This document shows, piece after piece, positions 32,960 through 41,671 of a DNA stretch of 64,000 nt. The stretch comes from Azophilus sp965220425. Its GTDB lineage: Bacteria; Pseudomonadota; Gammaproteobacteria; Pseudomonadales; Azotimanducaceae. Numbering within the stretch: position 1 is the stretch's first letter; each line of letters starts with the position of its first letter. The notes beneath the pieces are model-generated. The model was not told the DNA's origin, searched no databases, and was given only the letters and a program-made list of their open reading frames with translations. The position numbers and the translations under genes were made by a program. Location of the stretch: positions 3,844,001 to 3,908,000 of the forward strand of contig OZ244830.1 of the NCBI GenBank assembly GCA_965220425.1. The letters are read 5' to 3'.

Positions 32960-33387
32960 CGCAGGGTGGCGCACATGGATGTGCGCCATCAACTCGAGTG
33001 GATTGAGGGCCACGTGGGTCGTACCGTCGCGAAACGGCTGCTTGAACCTGTAAATGACCGGTCCGCGCTCGTTGGTCGACAGCCGCTCGTTGGCAATGGC
33101 CGGCCGGGTGATGTAACGGCAGCGCTGGTCGAGCTTGTCTGGCTGGTTCGCCTCGCGGCCAGTGGCCGCATGGAGTGAGAACCCCGGTGGTTTGGCGAGC
33201 AAGGTCGATGCGAACGGTTCCGACGGCGCCGGGACGGTGCGCGGGGTCAACGCCTTTTGTCCGGCGTTGGGCCCGATGGCGATGCGGTGGTGGATGGATG
33301 CCGCGCTGGGTGCGATCGGCTGTCGCCTGGAAGTCAGGGCGAGGGACGATGCCTCGATGGCGGCATTTTCGGCGTTGACATCCGCGT
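32960..33387 (-). pseudogene. IS91-family transposase fragment
   Basis: About 140 codons on the minus strand from the IS91 transposase C-terminal half: KALTPRTVPAPSEPFASTLL, then KPPGFSLHAATGREANQPDK, LDQRCRYITRPAIANERLS and VIYRFKQPFRDGTTHVALNP. This matches the family order (GFSLHA, CRYxxRPxIA, RDGTTHVxxxPLE). The N-terminal zinc finger and catalytic Y2 part are missing, and the fragment is cut off after PLELMAH near 32960. Its right edge joins the 156-bp repeat at 33388. The fragment at 2496-2669 covers the adjoining C-terminal stretch of a similar element. Confidence 0.75.
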
Positions 33388-33543
33388 CGCTCCCGAACGC
33401 TGTGGGCGCCAGGGAGCATGGCGGTCGATCGCGGTCGTTTCTTGAGGCGGCGAACTTCTGCCGCCGCAGACTCGTCACCGGAACCGACCGATCAGGAACG
33501 CGCTCGCAGCTCGGCGGCAAGTCCCCGCACGCTGATCGCCTGT
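33388..33543. repeat. 156-bp repeat, copy 2
   Basis: The partner of 29493-29648, in the same orientation. The left junction is at the same base of the repeat, but here it abuts an IS91 transposase fragment. On the minus strand it holds LQAISVRGLAAELRARS and a stop at 33492, the end of an AAA/DUF4143-like gene. After 33543 the copies diverge. Confidence 0.7.
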
Positions 33544-33832
33544 AGGGCGCAATAATGCCGTCCGCAGGAATGGGGGTCGGTTTTCGCTACAGCCCAGCGC
33601 TGAAGACACTCGCGAAGTGGTGTGTCCGTTGGAAGGCAGGCGCAGGCCGTGGCTGAAGCGGGAGTATTTACTGCCGGATGGAATTATTGCGCCCTACAAC
33701 CACCTCGGCTGGATAGTTTCAGCTACTCGATACTTTGCGATTCGCACGAAAACCGCTTTTATTCTTCTGATCCCTACCGCCCCTGGTCGCTAACGCTCCC
33801 CGAGGCGTTTGTTCTATGGAAGAATATGCCCC

Positions 33833-34882
33833 ATGCAAGCTGAGCGACTCGCCTCCCTCCGCGTGGCCTTCCATCGTTTCGCGCGGGTGGAAGGGTCTGG
33901 CCTCGCCTCGCCGACATACGCGGAACTCGCCTACGGCGTCTCCATGGACGACGACCTGCTCGAGATCGCCGCGCATACGCGGCCCCATCAACCCGCGCCC
34001 AACATGCTCTTCGCCGCCGTGCAGTACCTGCTGCTCGCCGGACTCGACCATCCCCTCGCCGCGCACTACTCGATCATCGCGGGCGAGGAGCGTCCGATGA
34101 CGCCAGCCTTCCCCCACTTCCGCGATTTCTGCCTGCACCACCGCGAGCGCATCATCGAACTGATCCGCACCCGCCGCACCCAGACCAACGTCGTGCGCCG
34201 CTGCACCTGCCTCCTGCCCGCCTTCTCCATCGTTTGCAGAGAAACGCCCTCGCCCCTCGCGCTGGTCGACCTGGGCGCGAGCGCCGGCCTGAACCTCAAC
34301 TTCGACCGCTACGCCTATAACTACCAACGGGACGGGCGCGAAGTCCTGCGATGGGGGACGGCCGGTGCGCGGGTCAGGCTGGAAGCGGAACTCCGAGGGG
34401 ATGGCGTATTGCCCTCGCTTCCGTTCGCCATCCCCATCGCCAGCCGCGACGGCATCGATCTCGATCCGGTGGACCTCGCCAATCCCGACCAACACCTTTG
34501 GCTACGCGCCCTTATTTGGCCCGAGCACGTTGAGCGTCACCAGCAGTTGATCGACGCGGCCGCCGAATTCGACCGAGGCGACATCCGCATGCACGCGGGC
34601 GATGCGTCCCACATCCTGCCAGCGTTGATCGAGTCCGTCCCCCTCGAGCACGCCTTGGTCGTCTACTCCACCTTTGCCCTCTATCAGTTTCCCCGGGCAA
34701 GCCGCCAGCACATCGTCGATACGCTTGCCGCCGCAAGCGCAGCAAGGCCGATCTGGCAGATCGCGCTCGAAGGAAACGACCCGGAACTTTCCATCACTCG
34801 CTACCGAGACCGCAACGCTGCAACCCAGACCTTGGCCAACGCATCACCCCACGGCTGGTGGATCGTATGGCGGTCGGGCTAG
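33833..34882 (+). CDS. DUF2332-family protein
   Basis: A 349-residue cytoplasmic protein of the DUF2332 family. Recognisable blocks: FHRFARVEGSGLASPTYAEL at the start, AAVQYLLLAGLDHPLAAHYS, then FRDFCLHHRERIIELIRTRR, and a Rossmann-like LALVDLGASAGLNLNFDRYAY with GASAGLNL, which suggests a methyltransferase-like fold. The C-terminal part has EHALVVYSTFALYQFP and IWQIALEGNDPELSITRY. The biochemical role of the family is not established. The start at ATG 33833 (MQAERLASL) is preferred to the TTG at 33809. Confidence 0.8.
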   Translation: MQAERLASLRVAFHRFARVEGSGLASPTYAELAYGVSMDDDLLEIAAHTRPHQPAPNMLFAAVQYLLLAGLDHPLAAHYSIIAGEERPMTPAFPHFRDFCLHHRERIIELIRTRRTQTNVVRRCTCLLPAFSIVCRETPSPLALVDLGASAGLNLNFDRYAYNYQRDGREVLRWGTAGARVRLEAELRGDGVLPSLPFAIPIASRDGIDLDPVDLANPDQHLWLRALIWPEHVERHQQLIDAAAEFDRGDIRMHAGDASHILPALIESVPLEHALVVYSTFALYQFPRASRQHIVDTLAAASAARPIWQIALEGNDPELSITRYRDRNAATQTLANASPHGWWIVWRSG

Positions 34883-35031
34883 CGCCACGCTGGGGCCCCG
34901 CAACCAAACCGGAGTTGCACCGAGATCCTCGAATCCGGCCAGAAGTGGAGCACCAACTAATTGATTTAAAAATGTCTCGGCATGTGCCGGTGAGGGGCCA
35001 TGCCTGAAGTTCGCCAAAGGGAGATATCGCA

Positions 35032-35844
35032 ATGACAGATACCACAGCGTCGGGGCGCCTGGCAGGCAGGACAGCACTCATCACCGGCGCGAGCCGTGGC
35101 ATAGGGCGTGCCATTGCCCAGGCCTATGCCGCCGCGGGCGCAAACCTGTTCCTGACCGCCACCAACCTCGCCAAGCTCGAAGAAACCAGGGAATCCCTGG
35201 CGGGCGTAGCGGTCGAAGTGCGCTGTCATACCGCGGATGTCAGCGATCCGGACGATGTCGAGGCGCTGTTCGCCGCAGCGGTCGAGTGGCGCGGCGGCCT
35301 GGATATCCTGGTGAACAACGCCGGCATCTACATCGGCAAACCGTTCGTGAACTATGAACTCGACGACCTCGACCGGGTCATGAGGGTCAATGTCCGCGCC
35401 GTGTTTCAACTCACCCAGTTGGCGATCCGCCACATGCTCGAGCGGAAAACGGGTGACGGGGTAGGGCGGGGGAAAATCGTCAACATCGCCTCCACCGCCG
35501 GCAAGTGGGAGAGCCCCAACCAGGCCGTCTACAACATCTCGAAGCACGCGGTGGTCGGCATGACGCGCTGCGCGGCTTTGGAAACCGCGGCCCAGGGCAT
35601 CAACGTCAACGCCATCTGCCCGGGTTTCGTCTCGACCGGCATGTTCGACAATTTACAGGCCTCCGCCGACGAACGCGGCGTTCCCGTCGAGCAGTTGCAG
35701 CAGGCCATCGTCTCGAGAGTGCCCATGCGGCGCCTTGTGCATCCGCGGGAGATCGGGTATCTGGCGGTCTATCTCGCGAGCAGCGAATCGGACGGCATGA
35801 CCGGGCAATCCATCCCGATCTCGGGCGGCATGCTGATGGGATGA
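35032..35844 (+). CDS. Short-chain dehydrogenase/reductase
   Basis: A classical SDR of 270 residues. Cofactor site TALITGASRGIGRAIAQAYA (residues 14-33), DILVNNAGIYIGKP, the catalytic Ser in KIVNIASTAG, YNISKHAVVG with the Tyr-x-x-x-Lys pair (written YNISK), and a C-terminal TGQSIPISGGMLMG. A ribosome site AAGGGAGA stands 8 bases before the ATG. The absence of Asp after the second strand (LFLTATNLAKLEE) slightly favours NADP. It is isolated: the gene before it is on the same strand but 150 bp away and unrelated. The substrate is unknown. Confidence 0.88.
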   Translation: MTDTTASGRLAGRTALITGASRGIGRAIAQAYAAAGANLFLTATNLAKLEETRESLAGVAVEVRCHTADVSDPDDVEALFAAAVEWRGGLDILVNNAGIYIGKPFVNYELDDLDRVMRVNVRAVFQLTQLAIRHMLERKTGDGVGRGKIVNIASTAGKWESPNQAVYNISKHAVVGMTRCAALETAAQGINVNAICPGFVSTGMFDNLQASADERGVPVEQLQQAIVSRVPMRRLVHPREIGYLAVYLASSESDGMTGQSIPISGGMLMG

Positions 35845-35950
35845 GCATCCGGAAATCGCTCGGCCTGCACGGGTCTCGTCGCAACTCGGGCGACATCCGT
35901 CCGCGTGACAGTGAGGCTGCGTTCAGGACGAGGGATCGGTCTGATGTATC

Positions 35951-35969
35951 CATCACTAGGTTAGTGATG
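35951..35969. promoter_or_regulatory. Operator-like palindrome before the RHH/PIN module
   Basis: catcacta-ggt-tagtgatg: perfect 8-bp arms, 41 bp before the antitoxin ATG. A suitable site for autoregulation by the ribbon-helix-helix antitoxin. Confidence 0.55.
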
Positions 35970-36009
35970 TAATATAGACCGCAGCCCAAACACATCAACA
36001 GGCCCAGCA

Positions 36010-36243
36010 ATGCACCGAACCCAGATCTCGCTCGAGCACGAGCAATATCGGCTGCTGGGGATTGAAGCCAGGCGCCGGGGCATCAGCCTGTCGGCCCTGA
36101 TTCGCAGCCTGGTGGACGAATACTTCAACGCCGGAAGCGGACCCGTGCAGGATCCCCTGGAAGCCGTCACGGGGATCGGGACAGGAACCGGCGACCCCGT
36201 CGGACGGGAACATAACCGCTACCTCTACGGGAGCGTCGATTGA
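36010..36243 (+). CDS. Ribbon-helix-helix antitoxin
   Basis: A 77-residue protein starting MHRTQISLEHEQYRLLGIEA, then RRRGISLSALIRSLVDEYFN: a single RHH strand followed by two helices, the CopG-type fold. The C-terminal tail (EAVTGIGTGTGDPVGREHNR) is flexible and probably binds the toxin. Its stop overlaps the TTG start of the PIN toxin gene. A perfect palindrome lies upstream. Confidence 0.85.
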   Translation: MHRTQISLEHEQYRLLGIEARRRGISLSALIRSLVDEYFNAGSGPVQDPLEAVTGIGTGTGDPVGREHNRYLYGSVD

Positions 36244-36638
36244 AACCGGTGTTCGTCGACACCGGCGCCTGGTACGCGCTGACCGATCGCAGGGACCCGG
36301 ATCACGAACCCGTGGTCGCGGCCTTGCGCGAACATCGCGGCCGACTGCTGACCAGCAATTTTGTGCTGGACGAAACCCTGACCCTGGTCCGGTACCGTCT
36401 TGGTTGGACCATCTCGCATCGGCTCGGGGAGCAACTCCGCACGGGCTCGCTGGCCCGCCTCGAACGGATTTCCCCCAGAGACGAGGAAGCGGCCTGGACC
36501 ATTTTCTCCACTTACTCCGACAAGCCGTTCAGCTTCACGGACTGCACGAGTTTCGCTCTGTGCAACAGGCTGGAGTTACCCATGTGCCTCGCGCTCGATA
36601 ACGACTTTCGCTCGTTCGGTTTGCACTGTCTCCCGTAG
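36240..36638 (+). CDS. PIN-domain toxin
   Basis: A 132-residue VapC-like ribonuclease: KPVFVDTGAWYALTDRRDPD (first Asp), LTSNFVLDETLTLVRYRLG (Glu), YSDKPFSFTDCTSFALCNRL (Asp) and CLALDNDFRSFGLHCLP (Asp). The start codon is TTG at 36240, overlapping the antitoxin stop by 4 bases, which fits co-translation. Together with the antitoxin and the palindrome at 35951 it makes a complete module. Confidence 0.87.
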   Translation: MKPVFVDTGAWYALTDRRDPDHEPVVAALREHRGRLLTSNFVLDETLTLVRYRLGWTISHRLGEQLRTGSLARLERISPRDEEAAWTIFSTYSDKPFSFTDCTSFALCNRLELPMCLALDNDFRSFGLHCLP

Positions 36639-36856
36639 TCGCCGGATGAATGGCCGCGAGCTGGCCGCGGCGACAGTTCGATCGCAGGCACGACTTTCGG
36701 CCACGACAAGTAGGAAGGCGTCGCCCGCGACACACTATGGAGACAGCGAATCCCCGTGCAGCACAGGCGTGGCCAGGAAACGCTCCAAAAGAGGTCTGGA
36801 CCGGGCGCTGGATACGCCAGCGGAGGCAGCCAACTCGGTCGGGATGGGGTTCCCCT

Positions 36857-36897
36857 ATGCCGCCACCACCGCCCAATCCGGTCTCGCTGTGATAACC
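36857..36897. repeat. 41-bp repeat, copy 1 (copy 2 at 39793-39833)
   Basis: atgccgccaccaccgc-caatccggt-tcgctgtgata recurs at 39793 with three differences. It belongs to a 300-bp stretch (36639-36937) where I see no gene. The origin is unknown; it may be a short leftover of a shared ancestral sequence. Confidence 0.5.
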
Positions 36898-36937
36898 GAC
36901 CTCCTGTGAAGTGTGAAAACCTCGCTGTATCCGGCCG

Positions 36938-37366
36938 TCAGGGCGCAACAACCAGCCGCTCCTTGAATGTAGCGGACGCAAGGATTGAGACAGGAAACGA
37001 GTCCGCGAGCACCAGCAGGTCGGCGTCACCGGAAATCAACGCATCGGCATGGCCGGCCAGCGCAAGTTCCAGGAAGGCTCGGTCGGACGGGTCCCGGCAG
37101 TGGGGAACCTCCATCGGCGAGTCCGTAACGGCAACGGTCTCGCACCAGGGAAGATAGTCGGCGAGCAGGTCCGTGCGTTCATCGGGCGAGAGCCGAAAGC
37201 GGGGATAGGCGAATACACGAATCAACTCCTCTGCGGTTGCCCGGCTGGCGAGCGGCAGAATCCGCTTCGATTGCCAGGCGCCCCGCAACCAGGACAACGA
37301 CCCTGCATGAAACACCAGGGCTGAGACCAGGACGGTTGTGTCGAGAACTACGCGGTGAACTGTCAC
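36938..37366 (-). CDS. PIN-family toxin (COG1569-type)
   Basis: A 142-residue PIN domain protein of the subgroup annotated as 'putative toxin-antitoxin system toxin component, PIN family': HRVVLDTTVLVSALVFHAGS (Asp), ASRATAEELIRVFAYPRFRL (Glu), HCRDPSDRAFLELALAGHAD (Asp, the typical P-x-D block) and ALISGDADLLVLADSFPVSI (Asp). The GTG at 37366 overlaps the TGA of the AbrB-like antitoxin (GTGA). The upstream in-frame extension runs through the antitoxin gene in another frame and is not real. Confidence 0.82.
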   Translation of the reverse strand: MTVHRVVLDTTVLVSALVFHAGSLSWLRGAWQSKRILPLASRATAEELIRVFAYPRFRLSPDERTDLLADYLPWCETVAVTDSPMEVPHCRDPSDRAFLELALAGHADALISGDADLLVLADSFPVSILASATFKERLVVAP

Positions 37367-37587
37367 TGGGGCCGGCGCGTCCAGGCCACCGCATCGGCTA
37401 CGTCGCTGTCTGCAATGCCGAGTTCCGCGAGCTTGGCGCGCACCGCGTCGGCGCGGTTGATGCGCACGGGCGTGAGCATGATTCGGCCATTCTCCTCGGT
37501 CACATCGAAGTACTCGGCGCCCTGGACGGCCGAGACTATGGCCTTGGGAAGGGTCAACTGGTTCTTGGCCGTCAATTTCGCGAGCAC
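37363..37587 (-). CDS. AbrB/MazE-type antitoxin
   Basis: A 74-residue swapped-hairpin protein: LAKLTAKNQLTLPKAIVSAV at the N-terminus is the AbrB/SpoVT motif (K-x-t-x-K-g-Q-i-t-i-P), followed by EYFDVTEENGRIMLTPVRI. I choose the GTG at 37587, because an AAGGAA ribosome site stands 6 bases before it and the fold starts there; a TTG at 37614 is in frame. The antitoxin and PIN genes are coupled. An IS1634-type element is inserted 137 bp upstream, so the promoter may be affected. Confidence 0.75.
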   Translation of the reverse strand: MLAKLTAKNQLTLPKAIVSAVQGAEYFDVTEENGRIMLTPVRINRADAVRAKLAELGIADSDVADAVAWTRRPQ

Positions 37588-37723
37588 AGTCAATTCCTTG
37601 AAAGACGAATACAATGAAACAATAATTCCTTACTTTGGGCACTTCAAGCAGCTGGGCTCCATCACGGCTGGGAACGGGTCGAGATCCGATTGTGATGGAA
37701 CAGAGGGCTCAGGCGGTCTTAAA

Positions 37724-39690
37724 CTGAACTTCCAGACCAAACCAAGCCTAATTCGACCCTAAGTCGTTGACCCGACAAGGTTTCTTTCGCCCATCGTATC
37801 GGAATATGTAGCCATGTAAATGGTTGACATTATGCCATTAATATGCTTTGTTTATGGATGTTATCAGAACATATGGTAGCCATGTACATAGAAAGCGTCC
37901 CCAACCGCAACTCGCCGCCCGCCATCCTCCTGCGCGAATCCTTCCGCGAAGACGGCAAAGTCCGAAAAAGAACCCTCGCCAACCTCTCCAAGTGGCCCGC
38001 AACCCTCGTCAAGGGCCTCAAAATCCTCCTCAAGGGCGGCCGCGCCGTCGCCCGCCTCGAGGACGCCTTCCACATCGCACGCTCCCTACCCCACGGCCAT
38101 GTCGCCGCCGTGCTCGGCACCCTGAAGAAACTGCGCCTCGACCGCAGCATCGCCGGCACCGCCTCCCCCGAGCGCCAACGCGTCATTGCCCTGATCGCCG
38201 CACGCATCCTCGATCCGGGCTCGAAACTGGCCACCGCCCGGGGCCTGGCGCAGGCCACCGCGCGCGACTCGCTCGCCGAGACGCTCGGCATCGGGGACAC
38301 CGACGAGAACGATCTCTACGCCGCCATGGACTGGCTGCTCGACCGTCAGGACGCCATCGAGCGGCGCCTGGCCAAGCGCCATCTCACCGACGGCGCACTG
38401 GTGCTCTACGACCTGACCTCCAGCTACCTGGAAGGCCGCCGCTGTCCGCTGGCCAAGCGCGGCCATTCCCGCGACGGCAAGCGCGGCAAGCTGCAGATCG
38501 AGTTCGGCCTGCTGTGCGACCGCGAGGGCTGCCCGGTGGCGGTCGAGGTGTTCGACGGCAACACGGCCGATCCAATGACCGTGGGCACGCAGATCGACAA
38601 GCTGCGCCACCGCTTCGGGCTGCACCGGGTGGTGCTGGTGGGCGACCGCGGCATGCTGACCGAGGCGCGCATCCGCGAGGACGTGAAACCGGCGGGCCTC
38701 GACTGGATTAGCGCCTTGCGCTCGTCCGCCATCCGCGAGTTGGTGGAATCGGGGGCGGTGCAAATGTCGCTGTTCGACGAGACCGACCTGATCGAGATCC
38801 GTAGCAAGGCCTATCCGGGCGAACGCCTGATGGTGTGCCGCAATCCGCTGCTGGCCGCCGAGCGGGCGCGCAAGCGCGAGGACTTGCTGCAAGCGACCGA
38901 GGCGTTGCTCGAGCCCATCGCCGCCGCCACGACGCGCGAGAAACGGCGCTTGGCCGGCAAGGACAAGATCGGCCTGCGGGTCGGCAAGTCGATCGGCAAG
39001 TACAAGATGGCCAAGCACTTCGAACTCGACATCGCCGACCACTCGTTCGGCTACCGGCGCAACCCCTCCTCCATCGCCCGGGAAGCGGCCCTGGATGGCC
39101 TCTACATCGTGCGCACCAGCCTGACGGCGGCCGAACTCGATGCCGAGGGGACCGTGCGCGCCTACAAGCGCCTGAGCACCGTCGAGCGCGCCTTCAGAAG
39201 CCTCAAGACCGTGGACCTCAAGGTGCGGCCCATCTTCCACCATGCCGCCAATCGGGTCCGGGCGCATGTGTTCTTGTGCATGCTCGCCTACTACGTCGAA
39301 TGGCACATGCGCCAACGGCTCAAGCCGCTGCTGTTCGACGACGACGATGCGGCCGCTGCCGAGGCCGCGCGCCCCTCCATCGTGGCGCCGGCCGAGGTCT
39401 CGGCATCCGCCAAGGACAAGGCCCGGAGCAAACACACGGCCGACGGCCTGCCGGTGCACAGCTTCCGCACACTGCTCGGCGACTTGGCGACCGTCGCCAA
39501 GAACCGGGTCGTCCCCAATATCCCCGGTTCCGAACCGTTCGAGACGATCACCCGGCCAACCAAATTACAGCGCCAAGCGCTCGCCCTGCTCGGAGTGCGT
39601 CTATAGGCTGTACCCAGTAACGACACCGCCGAATTTTAATTACATATTGAAAAAACAACGAGTTATGATGCGCTCACATTGGAAGTTCAG
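37724..39690 (+). mobile_element. IS1634-type insertion sequence, copy 1 (1967 bp)
   Basis: Ends ctgaacttcc (from 37724) and ggaagttcag (ending 39690) are inverted repeats; the hexamer cttaaa flanks both ends (37718-37723 and 39691-39696) as target duplication. The element encodes one transposase. A second copy, identical over the compared length, begins at 49018. Confidence 0.88.
37873..39606 (+). CDS. IS1634-family transposase, copy 1
   Basis: An intact transposase of 577 residues. N-terminal MYIESVPNRNSPPAILLRES is typical for the IS1634 group, followed by KVRKRTLANLSKWP. The DDE core shows GALVLYDLTSSYLEGRRCPL (first Asp), RVVLVGDRGMLTEARIREDV (second Asp) and the late AYKRLSTVERAFRSLKTVDL (Glu), then RAHVFLCMLAYYVEWHMRQR. 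The start is either ATG 37873 or 37882; the 10 codons before it (MLCLWMLSEH) are not family-like. The copy inside the composite element at 49167-50900 encodes the same protein. Confidence 0.9.
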   Translation: MVAMYIESVPNRNSPPAILLRESFREDGKVRKRTLANLSKWPATLVKGLKILLKGGRAVARLEDAFHIARSLPHGHVAAVLGTLKKLRLDRSIAGTASPERQRVIALIAARILDPGSKLATARGLAQATARDSLAETLGIGDTDENDLYAAMDWLLDRQDAIERRLAKRHLTDGALVLYDLTSSYLEGRRCPLAKRGHSRDGKRGKLQIEFGLLCDREGCPVAVEVFDGNTADPMTVGTQIDKLRHRFGLHRVVLVGDRGMLTEARIREDVKPAGLDWISALRSSAIRELVESGAVQMSLFDETDLIEIRSKAYPGERLMVCRNPLLAAERARKREDLLQATEALLEPIAAATTREKRRLAGKDKIGLRVGKSIGKYKMAKHFELDIADHSFGYRRNPSSIAREAALDGLYIVRTSLTAAELDAEGTVRAYKRLSTVERAFRSLKTVDLKVRPIFHHAANRVRAHVFLCMLAYYVEWHMRQRLKPLLFDDDDAAAAEAARPSIVAPAEVSASAKDKARSKHTADGLPVHSFRTLLGDLATVAKNRVVPNIPGSEPFETITRPTKLQRQALALLGVRL

Positions 39691-39792
39691 CTTAAAACTC
39701 GGTGACCGATTCGCTCAAATGCCGAAATCCAGATAACGCACGTCCGTGACTCGGCTCGCGGCGCCACCGCGACGTAGCGGGCCAGTCCGCCC

Positions 39793-39833
39793 ATGCCGCC
39801 ACCACCGCTCAATCCGGTTTCGCTGTGATAGCC
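39793..39833. repeat. 41-bp repeat, copy 2
   Basis: The partner of 36857-36897, same orientation. The two copies lie on either side of IS1634 copy 1 but outside its target duplication, so they predate or are unrelated to that insertion. Confidence 0.5.
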
Positions 39834-39898
39834 TTCCTCTCGTTGCGTCCGCGAAGCTGGATCGAAGTGATCTTCATCGCTGCCCCAGCCGCCCTCGC

Positions 39899-40190
39899 TT
39901 ATCGTACCGCCAACGCCGTTCGCCGCCCGGCAATGGGCCGCTGATGCTCGACGGGTTCGTCGCGCCAATTCCATTCCCAACCCAATGGCCCTTGGTAGTA
40001 GGCTATGGAGTGATGGCTCGCATTGCCGTTGTCCTCAGGATCCGGCGGGAACGCGACCCGTGGAGGCGGAGCTATGCCCTCCAGTTGGTTGTTGTCCAGA
40101 TCCACGCGAAACAAATTGGGAAGTTGCAGCAGTTCCCGCGGAATCGTACCTGTCAACCGATCGGCGGACAGATTGACATACTCGCCGCTT
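39899..40190 (-). pseudogene. Leucine-rich-repeat protein fragment
   Basis: On the minus strand the translation reads SGEYVNLSADRLTGTIPREL, then LQLPNLFRVDLDNNQLEGIA: about two LRR units of the plant-like bacterial type (L-x-x-N-x-L-x-G-x-I-P). Before and after this the pattern ends, and there is no start or signal peptide. The remaining 40191-40964 shows no recognisable gene. Confidence 0.6.
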
Positions 40191-40964
40191 CTACGGTCGC
40201 TGTTTCTAAAATCTCAATTGCCAACCTGTCGGAGTGTTCGTGCATTGACCGTCCGGCATCTGTTCGACGCGCACTGTCCGATCTGCGGGTGTAATCACTG
40301 AGCCGCTTGCGAAACCCTCCGTTGGCAACTTCTATTGCCCGTCCAACATAGACTATCGAGCCTCCGAGCCTCGCTCGATAGATGCCGATGGACTTGTTTA
40401 GCGGAGAGAGTTCGGCCGAATCAAGCGTGCCGATCGAGCGCCACGAGCCTTCCCATTGGGATAGCGTCTTCCCTTCAATAGTAGACTGCGCTCTCGCATC
40501 GCGACTCGCTTTCTACATCTGATTGGCCTGCTGTTCCAGCGCATGATCGTAGAGCGCAGAACCGACGCGCTTGGCTATGTCAAATATGCCCATGCTGTAT
40601 CGTTCTCCAATCGTCTGGCGGGACGTAAAGACCAACATGACCAAATCAACGCTACGCGATTCCCAGCAAGCCTACGTGACACTGCGCCTTGCTGCGGGAC
40701 CCAGGCCCTCCTGTCAGCACCGATCTGATAGTGTAGTGATTCAGCCGGTCTGAAACTGCCGTTTTCTTCGGCGGCGTCTTCTTCCAAAAGCTTCCAATAA
40801 ACGTTTCTTCGTTTTCTTCGGCGCGTTTTCTTCGGGCGTTCCGGTCCGGCGCCGGTGACCGCATCATCGGCGGCTGGAGGATCCCTGCCGGTGACGTAGC
40901 CGCGGCGCACGCCGGTGGCCGGCGCGAATGGCGGTGGGACGGGGAGCGGAGTACGATACGCGAC
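40191..40964. other. 774 bp without a recognisable gene
   Basis: No frame carries a family signature. At 40760-40838 there is a run of imperfect repeats of gttttcttcggcg (three close copies at about 40760, 40811 and 40824). The rest appears to be decayed sequence. Confidence 0.4.
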
Positions 40965-41279
40965 ATGGCCAGCGAAACCGCAACCCCCGCCCGTAACCTG
41001 GGACCAGAGTTTTGGGCCGTCATCGCGACGGCCGTCGCGATCGCCATGCTGATCCTGACGGTCGCGGGCTGGCAACGCAGCGACATTCAGGAGTTACGCC
41101 ACGAGATCAGGGCGCTCGACAACAATCTGAGCAGCAAGATCGAGACCGTCCAAGCCGACCTGGTGGGCATCCGCGAGCGCCTCGCGGTTGTCGAGGCCGG
41201 GATCGGCGCCGCGGTCGTCGAGCCGGAGCCGACCGGCGACCTGGCCGCTGTCGTCGAGGCCGACGGCGCCACTCCCTGA
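40965..41279 (+). CDS. Small membrane-anchored coiled-coil protein
   Basis: A 104-residue protein with one transmembrane helix (FWAVIATAVAIAMLILTVAG, about residues 16-35) followed by a coiled coil with regular hydrophobic spacing (IQELRHEIRALDNNLSSKIE, then TVQADLVGIRERLAVVEAGI) and an acidic tail. Short proteins of this build are common and uncharacterised. Three-base periodicity (GC in third positions) looks coding, but its neighbours on both sides are debris, so context gives no clue. Confidence 0.5.
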   Translation: MASETATPARNLGPEFWAVIATAVAIAMLILTVAGWQRSDIQELRHEIRALDNNLSSKIETVQADLVGIRERLAVVEAGIGAAVVEPEPTGDLAAVVEADGATP

Positions 41280-41671
41280 TCTACCGCAAATCCCCGTTTT
41301 GAACCGGTTTCCGCAGGGATATCCCGGCCTGACCGGGCTCTGACCCCCGGGAGTAACACCCTTCGAAAAACGGCCCTCACTGAGTTCCATGGGCGACAGG
41401 ACGAATAAACGCGCTTTTTAGGTATTCACAAAGCATCTTGTTTAGGTGGGAACGGCCCGGATTTATGCTCTTGCCTGCCTTGGCAACCTGCCGGGCTTAT
41501 GGATTTTCCGAGTCGACCATGGCGCATATGCCTTCGTTGTCCAAAACCAATTCCTTCTCGTCCCTCGCGCGGTCGCTCACTCTACAGCCCAAACTGACGA
41601 GTTGTTCTGGACATCCAACACCGCTTGGGCGCAAGCGCTCCGTCGATGCTCAAGCCTTGCGCCTCATGCGT
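41280..41671. other. 392 bp without a recognisable gene
   Basis: Between the small membrane protein and the transporter debris; I see no supported reading frame or repeat. Confidence 0.4.

Noticed and set aside
33622..33843. 73-codon + ORF before the DUF2332 gene
   Set aside because: Composition not coding-like and it overlaps the DUF2332 start in another frame; no recognisable domain.
28045..37587. A CRISPR or phage-defence island
   Set aside because: No spaced direct repeats, cas genes, or complete restriction-modification genes were found; only toxin-antitoxin pairs and nuclease-fold proteins.
38086..39459. 457-codon frame antisense to the IS1634 transposase (also at 49380-50753)
   Set aside because: Occurs in both IS copies simply because they are identical; low-complexity composition of an antisense frame in GC-rich DNA.
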